This document shows, one piece after another, positions 18,187-28,008 of a DNA stretch of 64,000 nt. The notes below the pieces were generated by a model, which was not told where the DNA came from, made no database searches, and was given only the letters and a program-made list of their open reading frames with translations. The stretch covers positions 34,360-98,359 of the forward strand of contig SVER01000010.1 of the NCBI GenBank assembly GCA_015057315.1. The letters run 5' to 3'. A program made the translations under genes and the position numbers. This stretch comes from Pseudobutyrivibrio ruminis. Lineage in GTDB: Bacteria > Bacillota > Clostridia > Lachnospirales > Lachnospiraceae. How positions within the stretch are numbered: position 1 is the first letter of the stretch; each line of letters starts with the position of its first letter.

Positions 18187-19461
18187 TTATCTATAAATAA
18201 TATCTTCTCTTCCAGGACCATTAGAAACCATTGTGATTGGGAATCCAATTTCCTTCTCAATAAACTCAATGTACTTTCTACAGTTTTCTGGTAAATCTTC
18301 GTATTTCTTGATACCTCTAATATCGCTCTTCCAACCTGGAAGTGTCTTAAGTACTGGCTTAGCCTTTTCAAGCTTAGATGTAACAGGGAAATCTGTAGTA
18401 ACCTCTCCATCAATTTCATAGCCAACACATACAGGAATTTCATCAAGGTATCCAAGAACATCAACTACTGTAAATGCAACATCTGTTGTACCCTGCATTC
18501 TACATCCGTACTTAGAAGCAACGCAATCGAACCATCCCATACGACGAGGGCGGCCTGTTGTAGCACCAAACTCACCACCGTCACCACCGCGACGTCTAAG
18601 TTCATCAGCCTCATCTCCAAAGATTTCTGAAACAAATGCGCCAGCTCCAACAGCAGATGAATATGCCTTACATACAGTAACAACCTGCTTAAGCTCCTGG
18701 GCTGGAATACCAGCACCAATACAACCGTAAGGAGCAAGTGTTGATGATGATGTAACCATAGGATAGATACCATGATCAGGATCCTTAAGAGTACCAAGCT
18801 GTCCCTCTAAAAGAATAGTCTTGTTCTCTTTAATTGCATTCCATAAGTATGCTGATGTATCACATACATAAGGAGCAATCATATCACGGTATTCATGAAG
18901 AGTATTTAGTAATTCCTCTGGTGTAAGAAGTGGCTTGTGATAAAGATGCTCTAAAAGAACATTCTTCTGCTCACATGTACGAACTACCTTTTCCTTAAGT
19001 AAATCTTCATCAAAAAGCTCCTGTACCTGATAACCGATTTTAGCGTACTTATCAGAATAAAATGGTGCAATACCGCTCTTTGTTGAACCGAATGAAGCCT
19101 TACCTAATCTCTCTTCTTCATACTGGTCAAAAAGGATATGATATGGCATAACAATCTGAGCTCTATCTGACACAAGTATATGTGGAGCTGGAACCCCTTT
19201 CTCCTCTATAGACTTGATTTCCTTAATGAGAACAGGGATGTTAAGTGCAACACCGTTTCCAATAATACTTGTTGTATGATTATAAAAAACTCCTGAAGGT
19301 AATGTGTGAAGTGCAAACTTACCGTAATTATTAACGATAGTGTGTCCTGCGTTAGCACCACCCTGAAAACGTACAATGATGTCTGCGTCAGCTGCCATCA
19401 TGTCAGTAATCTTACCTTTGCCTTCATCGCCCCAATTGGCGCCTACAACTGCTTTAACCAT
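18187..19461 (-). CDS. purA: Adenylosuccinate synthetase
   Basis: GTP-dependent condensation of IMP with aspartate, the first committed step to AMP. The protein starts MVKAVVGANWGDEGKGKI with the GDEGKGK phosphate loop, then GGANAGHT and the STRKRG-like TGRPRRMGWFDC region. 424 residues is full length. ATG with AGGAGG. It lies 22 bp after degV and is followed by a strong terminator, so the two form one short operon. Confidence 0.97.
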   Translation of the reverse strand: MVKAVVGANWGDEGKGKITDMMAADADIIVRFQGGANAGHTIVNNYGKFALHTLPSGVFYNHTTSIIGNGVALNIPVLIKEIKSIEEKGVPAPHILVSDRAQIVMPYHILFDQYEEERLGKASFGSTKSGIAPFYSDKYAKIGYQVQELFDEDLLKEKVVRTCEQKNVLLEHLYHKPLLTPEELLNTLHEYRDMIAPYVCDTSAYLWNAIKENKTILLEGQLGTLKDPDHGIYPMVTSSSTLAPYGCIGAGIPAQELKQVVTVCKAYSSAVGAGAFVSEIFGDEADELRRRGGDGGEFGATTGRPRRMGWFDCVASKYGCRMQGTTDVAFTVVDVLGYLDEIPVCVGYEIDGEVTTDFPVTSKLEKAKPVLKTLPGWKSDIRGIKKYEDLPENCRKYIEFIEKEIGFPITMVSNGPGREDIIYR

Positions 19462-19483
19462 AACAATCCTCCTAAAACAATAT

Positions 19484-20356
19484 TTAATTTATATCAATCA
19501 ATTTCTTAGTCACTGTACAAGCTAAAGCGCCTGGTCCAATATGACATGAAACTGAAAGTGATAACGGATCAATCCAGATATCTTTTCCAGGAAATTCAGC
19601 TAAAAGCTCTTCTCTGAACTTTTCTGCTGCTTCCTGATTCTGTGTATGTGCGATTGAGATAATCACATCATCCAGATTATCTGTGTGAAGAACATTTTGC
19701 ATATCCTTCTTCAAAGCATCTATCATGATAGATTTTGCCTGCTTCATAGTGCGGGCCATTGCAAACTTATCAAGCTTTTCTCCGTAAATAGAAAGCACTG
19801 GCTTAATCTTAAGTAAAGAACCGATAGCTGCAACTGCAGGAGTAAGACGACCACCCTTCTTAAGATATTCAAGAGTATCTACTGTAATGTAGATTGTAGA
19901 TTCCGATTTGACTTCCATTAAAGCGTCGCAAATCTCCTGAGCGGATTTGCCCATATCAGCAAGCTTCTTAGCCTCAAGTGCAGAAAGCTTCTGAGTAACA
20001 GAAATACGCTGATTGTCAACAACTACAACTCTGCCATCATAATCCTCTGAAAGCATCTGTGCAGTAGCACAAGATGAAGATAGGCCTGAAGACATAGGAA
20101 TATATACAACCTGATCATAGTCTTCTAGAATCTTGTCCCATGTATCAATAAGATTACCTGTTATAGGCATTGAGGTAGTGATTTCTCCACCCTGTGTCAG
20201 CTTCTCATAAAATTGTTCCTGTGTTAAATCAATATCCTCATAATACAACTGTTCATTAATATAAAATGGCATTGGAATAACATAAACACCAAGCTCCTTA
20301 GCTTCTGCCTGTGTAATACCACTGTTACTATCTGTAAGTATAGCTACTTTGTTCAT
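19484..20356 (-). CDS. DegV family fatty-acid-binding protein
   Basis: DegV/FakB-type protein that holds a fatty acid; FakB members present it to the kinase FakA. The 290 residues start VAILTDSNSGIT and contain the ITTSMPITGN-like segment, SSGLSSS, the GGRLTPAVAAIGSLLKIKPVLSI loop split here as KKGGRLTPAV and LLKIKPVLSI, and a C-terminal HIGPGAL. No fakA is in the window, so the partner is unknown. Upstream of purA by 22 bp. Confidence 0.92.
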   Translation of the reverse strand: MNKVAILTDSNSGITQAEAKELGVYVIPMPFYINEQLYYEDIDLTQEQFYEKLTQGGEITTSMPITGNLIDTWDKILEDYDQVVYIPMSSGLSSSCATAQMLSEDYDGRVVVVDNQRISVTQKLSALEAKKLADMGKSAQEICDALMEVKSESTIYITVDTLEYLKKGGRLTPAVAAIGSLLKIKPVLSIYGEKLDKFAMARTMKQAKSIMIDALKKDMQNVLHTDNLDDVIISIAHTQNQEAAEKFREELLAEFPGKDIWIDPLSLSVSCHIGPGALACTVTKKLIDIN

Positions 20357-20392
20357 AAATCACCTCTAAATTTTATGGCTTAAAATTAAAAG

Positions 20393-20424
20393 CACCGCTG
20401 ATTATTCTAACATAATCAGCGGTG
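20393..20424 (-). terminator. Terminator after groEL
   Basis: A perfect 13-bp stem, CACCGCTGATTAT (20393-20405) with ATAATCAGCGGTG (20412-20424), followed on the minus strand by CTTTTAATTTTA. Confidence 0.85.
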
Positions 20425-20449
20425 AATTAAAACCTAAAAGCTAAAAATT

Positions 20450-22114
<1,665 letters not shown>

Positions 22115-22131
22115 TCAAGATTAATCAAAAA

Positions 22132-22416
22132 TTATTCTACTACTGCAAGAATATCGTTCTGACGAACAATGATGTATTCTTCGCCTTCAATCTTTACTTC
22201 TGTACCAGCATATTTAGAATAAATAACCTTCTGGCCTTCTTTTACCTGCATTGTGATTTCTTTACCATCTACAACCCCACCAGGACCAACTGCAATTACC
22301 ATAGCTTCCTGTGGTTTTTCCTGTGCAGCTGAAGCTAAAATAATACCAGACTTTGTAGTCTCTTCTGCTTCACACTGTTTTAATACAACTCTGTCAGTTA
22401 ATGGAACTAATTTCAT
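22132..22416 (-). CDS. groES: 10 kDa chaperonin GroES
   Basis: Heptameric lid of the GroEL chamber. The 94 residues include the mobile loop (EETTKSGIILASAAQEKPQ) and the KVIYSKYAGTEVKI roof segment. ATG with TAGGAGG. First gene of the operon, with a CIRCE element 40 bp upstream and a clear promoter ahead of it. Confidence 0.99.
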   Translation of the reverse strand: MKLVPLTDRVVLKQCEAEETTKSGIILASAAQEKPQEAMVIAVGPGGVVDGKEITMQVKEGQKVIYSKYAGTEVKIEGEEYIIVRQNDILAVVE

Positions 22417-22455
22417 TTTATATTACCTCCTAAATTATATTATCAATTTTATTTA

Positions 22456-22482
22456 TTAGCACTCGCTATCATTGAGTGCTAA
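22456..22482. promoter_or_regulatory. CIRCE operator (HrcA binding site)
   Basis: TTAGCACTC, nine bases, GAGTGCTAA: an exact match to the CIRCE consensus. It lies between the promoter and groES, where HrcA blocks transcription until heat or misfolding relieves it. hrcA is not in the window. Confidence 0.97.
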
Positions 22483-22493
22483 CTACATGATGT

Positions 22494-22522
22494 ATAATAG
22501 GATTCTACGGGAATAGTTGCAA
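22494..22522 (-). promoter_or_regulatory. Promoter of groES-groEL
   Basis: Minus strand TTGCAA (22517-22522), 17 bp, TATTAT (22494-22499). The CIRCE operator begins 11 bp downstream. Both hexamers also lie in one arm of the 22497-22557 hairpin. Confidence 0.75.
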
Positions 22523-22557
22523 GTAAAAATCTTGCAGCTATTTCTATAGAATCCTAT
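22497..22557. terminator. Long hairpin after the DUF2974 gene, overlapping the groES promoter
   Basis: ATAGGATTCTA (22497-22507) pairs with TAGAATCCTAT (22547-22557), and ATAG/TTGCAAG (22513-22523) pairs with CTTGCA/CTAT (22531-22541). No long T-run follows, so termination may be weak. Confidence 0.55.
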
Positions 22558-22577
22558 CAAATACTCTCGTTTTCTCT

Positions 22578-23723
22578 TTATTTCTCTTTTTTTCTCATTA
22601 TTGGAATTTTTGATAGCTTAGAAAGCAGCGTATTCTTTAAGCTATCACCACTTGATGCAAGAAGTTTTACAAAAACATCAATAACCAATGCCTGATTTTC
22701 AGGATCAAGGGATTGAATCTCTTTTGTAAGGGAAGCCACTGACCTTACCTTACTAGAAGTAATTTCAGACATTTTGGTTGCACCTGATGATTGTAAAGAG
22801 GCAAAAAATACATCCACAAACGCAGCTCTTGTTTCATAATCAAATTGCAGGGACCATTTTGTAATTATTTCATCAATCACTTCCGATGAGGCTGCAACCT
22901 TGTCCTTATATTCAAAACAAGTCCTACCTACTTGCCATGACATTGGGTCGTGTTGATTAATGCCCTTTTCGCTACTTGCCACAACCATTGTCTTTGATTT
23001 TGTATACATAAGAAGCCCTATAATGGATTCCTCAGGTATAAATTTATGAATTCTTTTTAATATCTGTTTATATTCCTTTGTTTTGAGAAGCTCAGGAATA
23101 AAACCTGGCCCATCAAAATTATAAATGTCAATTATGCTGTCTTTTATATGGGATTTACAAAAAGCACTTCCATATACAGCGAAATTACCGCCCTTAGAAT
23201 GTCCGCCAATTCTAATTTGCTTCATAGTTCTAGCCAGACTGTTATTTAAATAATTAACAGCCTTCAGCTGGCCTCCGGTACCTGGTGAAAAGCACATATT
23301 AAAGTCTTCCTTCCACCCTACCAAGGAATCATCTGTACCTTTAAATGCAACAAATATAGTGCCATCAGGAACATAAAATGTGCAGACAGAAAATTGACTT
23401 TGATTTTCATTGTCAACCTCGTTTATAAATCCAGAAAGCTTCATTCCACCGAATCTTTTTGAATGTGCCAAATCCTTTATCATAAAAGGAGCTAATCTAG
23501 TGAGAGCTGTTCTACTTAACAATTCTGCCTCTGTAAATTTCATAAAAAATTTATCGCATAAATCTTCAATTGAAATCTTTTCTTTAAGGCCAGGACCTGG
23601 CACTAAACCATCAAAAGGTGAATACACCAGTTCACAAAGAACCAGTGCATCCACCTCATTAAATGGGGATATTTCAAAAGGAACATCCCCTCTCCATTTT
23701 AAGTAATCTACTATGTTAGCCAT
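22578..23723 (-). CDS. DUF2974 (Mbeg1-like) alpha/beta-hydrolase fold protein
   Basis: Predicted cytosolic lipase-like hydrolase of unknown substrate. The 381 residues start MANIVDYLKWRGDVPF, typical for this family, and contain the nucleophile elbow GGHSKGG followed by NFAVY; the oxyanion-side VAFKGTDDSLVGWKEDF segment is also present. No signal peptide. It follows the DUF308 gene by 5 bp, so they are cotranscribed; the pairing of a hydrolase with a small membrane protein may be functional but this is inference. Confidence 0.85.
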   Translation of the reverse strand: MANIVDYLKWRGDVPFEISPFNEVDALVLCELVYSPFDGLVPGPGLKEKISIEDLCDKFFMKFTEAELLSRTALTRLAPFMIKDLAHSKRFGGMKLSGFINEVDNENQSQFSVCTFYVPDGTIFVAFKGTDDSLVGWKEDFNMCFSPGTGGQLKAVNYLNNSLARTMKQIRIGGHSKGGNFAVYGSAFCKSHIKDSIIDIYNFDGPGFIPELLKTKEYKQILKRIHKFIPEESIIGLLMYTKSKTMVVASSEKGINQHDPMSWQVGRTCFEYKDKVAASSEVIDEIITKWSLQFDYETRAAFVDVFFASLQSSGATKMSEITSSKVRSVASLTKEIQSLDPENQALVIDVFVKLLASSGDSLKNTLLSKLSKIPIMRKKEK

Positions 23724-23728
23724 ACAAA

Positions 23729-24466
23729 CTATTCCTCAAATAAGTCGTCGCTACCTTCCTTTGGCTGAGTGCCTGTATCTTCCTTAACATCAAAAGATGG
23801 TTCATCCTCAAAAATAGATTCATCAACCCTTTGCTTAGAAGCAAAGGGTGATTCTTCCATATTACGCTTAAATATCCTGTCTGAATCCTTCTTATGATCA
23901 TTAAGACCTATTACCATTAAAAGCAGTGAAAACAGAGAAAATCCACCTACTACAATAAGATAAATGCTTGATAAAATAGTGCCATCAAATATCTTTAATG
24001 GAGTAAGAAGAATATAGATGCTTGCAGCTATGGTTGCAATTCCAAGAAGAAGGCTTATAAACCATGAGCCTCTTTGTATATGAAACAATGCGAAGGATTG
24101 CTGAAGCATAACAGCTCCAAAAACAATACCTATAAGGCAAACCAATGCATCGATAAATGCAGAAACAGTGCCTGCGTTGATAATAAATGTAGCGCCAATA
24201 ATTACAAGAATAACACCCATGGTAAATCCATAGCTTGTAATCCTAACATATTCGTGATTAAAGAAATATTTAATCATGTAATACATACCAAAGCATATAA
24301 ATAATATGCCAATTGCTAAGATTGAAAATGAGTAAATAATCCGAGCTATAAAGCTTACATCAAGTGTCACTAGACAAATACCAAGTGCCAAAAATGCAAT
24401 TGCTCCAATAATATTAGCAGCAAGCCCCGCCTTTGATTCTTTGATTTCTTGTATGTTTTGAGCCAT
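23729..24466 (-). CDS. DUF308/HdeD-like membrane protein
   Basis: Function unknown. The 245 residues have about six membrane helices between 15 and 190 (for example ANIIGAIAFLALGICLVTL and GVILVIIGATFIINAG) and an acidic cytosolic tail of about 55 residues. The paired-helix layout matches the HdeD/DUF308 group. ATG with GAGGAGG. It lies 23 bp after the CPBP protease and 5 bp before the DUF2974 hydrolase. Confidence 0.75.
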   Translation of the reverse strand: MAQNIQEIKESKAGLAANIIGAIAFLALGICLVTLDVSFIARIIYSFSILAIGILFICFGMYYMIKYFFNHEYVRITSYGFTMGVILVIIGATFIINAGTVSAFIDALVCLIGIVFGAVMLQQSFALFHIQRGSWFISLLLGIATIAASIYILLTPLKIFDGTILSSIYLIVVGGFSLFSLLLMVIGLNDHKKDSDRIFKRNMEESPFASKQRVDESIFEDEPSFDVKEDTGTQPKEGSDDLFEE

Positions 24467-24489
24467 AGTATCCTCCTCGTTGCTTTATT

Positions 24490-25131
24490 CTAGCTAAAAA
24501 TAATTACGATAAAATTAATAAGGCAATGGGTAATTATACAAAGAGATAAACGTTTGGTTTTAACGTACATTAGACCAAGTAAAATCCCCACCACTAAAGC
24601 ATATATAAATTGTACTATATTATTGTGTAGAATTCCAAAAAAAATCGAAGAAATAAAAACAGATGGAATAAGGCCATACATAAGATATAGCTGACCTGTT
24701 ACAATTCCTCGAAGTAAAAGCTCCTCTAGTATAGGAATTACAAGGCAGTTACATAGTATTTTTATTACCAAGTTACCATCTGATAAAGTATTCTGTGCTC
24801 TTTCAAAGCCTTCTGATGATTCTGCAATACCAATCTGTGTAAGAATTACATTTAAAATAATCCCAGCAAGGCATACACCTATAACCCAGAGTACGTACTT
24901 TATAATCTGATTTCTATCAGTTATTTTATCCGGTATAAGCTTTGGCACAGATTGAAATATGATATACATGGGTATAATGCAAACAATGCCTGCTATCAGC
25001 AGACATATAAGCTTTCCATATTTATCACCTATAATATCTATCAAAAGGGCCACGCCCAATTGATAGACAATAAAATATACAAGTATAGGATAGAATATTT
25101 GAATGATACGATTAGTTTTAATTTGCTTCAA
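24490..25131 (-). CDS. CPBP family intramembrane metalloprotease
   Basis: Type II CAAX-prenyl-protease/bacteriocin-processing family. The 213 residues hold about six helices with the active-site motifs EELLLRG (Glu-Glu-x3-Arg) and FFGILHN (Phe-x3-His); the last helix ends in THCLINF. In bacteria these enzymes are tied to immunity, secretion or envelope processing; the substrate is unknown. The start is TTG and overlaps the HAD gene by 14 bp; GAGG lies 12 bases upstream, longer than usual, so an inner start is possible. Confidence 0.85.
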   Translation of the reverse strand: MKQIKTNRIIQIFYPILVYFIVYQLGVALLIDIIGDKYGKLICLLIAGIVCIIPMYIIFQSVPKLIPDKITDRNQIIKYVLWVIGVCLAGIILNVILTQIGIAESSEGFERAQNTLSDGNLVIKILCNCLVIPILEELLLRGIVTGQLYLMYGLIPSVFISSIFFGILHNNIVQFIYALVVGILLGLMYVKTKRLSLCIITHCLINFIVIIFS

Positions 25132-25771
25132 TGTAATCTAATACCTCGTCTGGATAATCTAAGATAACAGATGCACCTGCATCCTCTAAATCCCATCTAG
25201 AACCAAAGCCCCAAGTGACGCCTATACAATCAATTCCAGATTGCTTTGCACCTTCTGCATCATATTTAGTATCACCAACAAGAACTGTCTCCTCACGCTT
25301 GTGCCATGGTGCCCTCCTAAAGCAAAGCTCAATAACCTGTGTCTTAGTATCAATCTTTGCATCAAGTGTAGCCCCGCAAATATCAGTAAAATAATGGTCA
25401 ATTCCAAGTTTTTTAAGAAGCTTTCTTGCTGTTGGCTCAGGCTTTGATGTGCACACAAACAGGCAGTAGCCTCTTTTAACTAAATCAGCTAAAACCTCTT
25501 CTATACCAGCATAAACCTTGGCATTAAACATGCCGTTTTCGTCATCATAGTAATGTCTGTAGGTTGCAACAGTATCATGAAAGTCTTCATCCCTAATATG
25601 TAAAATATTAGGGAATGAATATGTAAATGGAGGCCCTACGCATTTACGAAGTGTTGCGAAATCAGGAATATCATATCCATATTTTGTAAGTGCAATCTTC
25701 AGCCCCTCGATAATTCCAGGAGCTGAATCAACCAAAGTACCATCTAAATCAAAATAAACATTCTTTATCAT
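25118..25771 (-). CDS. HAD-superfamily phosphatase (phosphoglycolate-phosphatase-like)
   Basis: Predicted small-molecule phosphatase. The 217 residues start with the catalytic loop FDLDGTLVDSAPG (nucleophile Asp8), have an alpha-helical cap, FVCTSKPE as motif II and VGDTKYDAEGAKQSGI as motif IV. This is the Gph/PpaX branch; the exact substrate cannot be read from sequence. It overlaps parC by 4 bp and the CPBP gene by 14 bp. Confidence 0.88.
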   Translation of the reverse strand: MIKNVYFDLDGTLVDSAPGIIEGLKIALTKYGYDIPDFATLRKCVGPPFTYSFPNILHIRDEDFHDTVATYRHYYDDENGMFNAKVYAGIEEVLADLVKRGYCLFVCTSKPEPTARKLLKKLGIDHYFTDICGATLDAKIDTKTQVIELCFRRAPWHKREETVLVGDTKYDAEGAKQSGIDCIGVTWGFGSRWDLEDAGASVILDYPDEVLDYIEAN

Positions 25772-28008
25772 TTCTTAACGCCCTTTGTATCTCTTGATGC
25801 CACGTGAAGTCTGCCGATAGAAACTGTTTTATCCTTAACCTTTACATCGATATTCTCACCATCTGCAAGGACATAGATATCTGTAAGCTCGTCACCCTTG
25901 GCAAGCTTCATACCTCTAACGCCTACAGCAGTCTTTTTCTTTTCAGGAACAGTGTCTCCTTCTATTCTAAGGAACATATCCTTCTTAGATTGCATAACTA
26001 CAGAGCTTCCTGGATTAAGTACCTTAACGCAGATCACTTCATCCTTGTCAGCAAGCTTTGTTGCAGCAATAAGCTTTCTTGAAACATCAAACTCAGTGCC
26101 ATCTACCACCTTAATCATGGCTGTCTTAGTTCCAAATAAAAGCTTTTTACTAATAATATGCTCCATTGAATCGGCGAAAATCAGATTTTCCTTTGTAAGG
26201 TCAAGCTTTGAGCCCTTTTCCGCTGTATCAATAGGCTGGCCCTTATCTCTAAATTTACCAAATGGAAGGCTAAGAACCTTGATTGTATGCATATCACCGC
26301 TTCCGGTAAACAGGCAAAGCTTATCAGTATTTTTACAGAGTACGATTTTCTTGGATTCTGCCTCTGCAGCCTCTTTGTTACGCTCGAAGGTAGGCATATC
26401 CACAACCCTTGCGTAAGCAAATCTATCAATAAGAACTGCTACATCAATAACTTCGATAGGCTTTTCTTCAACCACAGCCTCTTCCACATTATCAATAACA
26501 GTACGTCTTTCTGTGGCATATTCCTTTTTGATTGCCTGAAGATCCTTGATAATAACCTTAGCCATTTCAGCACGGCTTTCAAGAATCTTAGTGTAATCAG
26601 AAATACGCTGCATTGTTTCAGCATATTCACCTCTAAGGGCCTCAATCTCTAAGCCGATTAATCTGTGAAGACGCATATCAAGAATTGCCTGAGCCTGACG
26701 CTCAGTAAATTTAAGAAGTGCAGCATCCTTTCTAGACTGCTCTGACTTAAATTTGATACCTTCTGTGATACCTTCAACAAGACAAGCCTTAGCCTGCTTA
26801 ACATCCTTAGAACCACGGAGAATTTCGATAATCAAATCAATAACATCACAGGCCTTAATTAAGCCTTCCTGAATCTCCTTCTTTTCACGCTCCTTGCCAA
26901 GAAGATGTGTGTACTTTCTAGTGCAAAGCTCGTACTGGAAATTAACGTGATGTCTGATGATTGGAACAATACCAAGTGTCTCTGGCTTGCCGTCTGCAAC
27001 AGCAAGCATGTTAACACCAAAGGTATCCTCTAATCTTGTCTTTTTATATAAAAGATTAAGTACATTCTGGGCATCAGCACCCTTTCTAAGCTCGATGATA
27101 ATACGCATACCATCCTTAGATGACTGGTTGGAAATATCTGTAATATCGTTTGTCTTCTTTGTCTCAACAAGTGAGTAAACATCATTTAAGAACTTACCGA
27201 TATTAGCACCTATCATAGTGTAAGGAATCTCTGTAATAACAATCTGCTCCTTACCGCCCTTAATTTTTTCGATTTCTGCCTTACCACGAATTTTGATTTT
27301 ACCAACGCCAGTAGAATAAATCTCCTGTAAATCATCCTTATTTGTAATGATTCCTCCAGTTGGGAAATCAGGACCAGGGATAATCTTAAGCATCTGAGCT
27401 GTGTTAATATCAGGGTCCTTCATGTAGGCTATAACGCCATCAATAACCTCTCCAAGGTTGTGCTGAGGGATAGATGTAACCATACCTACAGCAATACCAT
27501 CAGAGCCGTTAATTAAGATATTTGGAACACGAACAGGAAGTACCTCTGGCTCCTTTTCTGTCTCGTCATAGTTAGGGACGAAATCAACAACATTCTTATC
27601 AAGGTCACCAAGATAAACCTCCTGTGCAACCTTTGCAAGACGAGCCTCAGTGTAACGCATGGCAGCGGCGCCATCACCTTCGATTGAACCAAAGTTACCA
27701 TGACCATCTACAAGAGGAAGGCTCTTCTTAAAATCCTGGCTCATAACAACAAGTGCTTCATAAATAGAGCTATCACCATGTGGATGATATTTACCCATTG
27801 TATCACCAACGATACGGGCACTCTTCTTGTATGGCTTGTTGTAATCAACCTTTAACTCGTACATATCGTAAAGAGTACGACGCTGTACAGGCTTAAGACC
27901 ATCTCTAACATCTGGTACTGCACGTGCTAAGATAACTGACATAGAATAATCTATAAAGGATTTCTGCATTATCTCAGAATATTCTGTTCTTATGATTTCA
28001 CTAGGCAT
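25768..28008 (-). CDS. parC: Type II topoisomerase subunit A, ParC-like
   Basis: DNA-breaking subunit of an ATP-dependent type II topoisomerase, probably topoisomerase IV (decatenation). The quinolone-determining region reads GKYHPHGDSSIYEA, with the active tyrosine at Tyr119 (AAMRYTEAR). The C-terminal domain shows no QRRGGKG GyrA box, which argues for ParC rather than GyrA; FRDKGQPI stands in a similar place. The last domain is short (746 residues total). It overlaps parE by 8 bp. Confidence 0.82.
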   Translation of the reverse strand: MPSEIIRTEYSEIMQKSFIDYSMSVILARAVPDVRDGLKPVQRRTLYDMYELKVDYNKPYKKSARIVGDTMGKYHPHGDSSIYEALVVMSQDFKKSLPLVDGHGNFGSIEGDGAAAMRYTEARLAKVAQEVYLGDLDKNVVDFVPNYDETEKEPEVLPVRVPNILINGSDGIAVGMVTSIPQHNLGEVIDGVIAYMKDPDINTAQMLKIIPGPDFPTGGIITNKDDLQEIYSTGVGKIKIRGKAEIEKIKGGKEQIVITEIPYTMIGANIGKFLNDVYSLVETKKTNDITDISNQSSKDGMRIIIELRKGADAQNVLNLLYKKTRLEDTFGVNMLAVADGKPETLGIVPIIRHHVNFQYELCTRKYTHLLGKEREKKEIQEGLIKACDVIDLIIEILRGSKDVKQAKACLVEGITEGIKFKSEQSRKDAALLKFTERQAQAILDMRLHRLIGLEIEALRGEYAETMQRISDYTKILESRAEMAKVIIKDLQAIKKEYATERRTVIDNVEEAVVEEKPIEVIDVAVLIDRFAYARVVDMPTFERNKEAAEAESKKIVLCKNTDKLCLFTGSGDMHTIKVLSLPFGKFRDKGQPIDTAEKGSKLDLTKENLIFADSMEHIISKKLLFGTKTAMIKVVDGTEFDVSRKLIAATKLADKDEVICVKVLNPGSSVVMQSKKDMFLRIEGDTVPEKKKTAVGVRGMKLAKGDELTDIYVLADGENIDVKVKDKTVSIGRLHVASRDTKGVKK

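Noticed and set aside
25898..26416. 172-codon plus-strand open frame
   Set aside because: Antisense to parC with no credible start signal; a shadow of the coding strand.
25768..28008. Calling the topoisomerase A subunit GyrA
   Set aside because: The QRRGGKG GyrA box is not seen and the C-terminal domain is short, so ParC is preferred.
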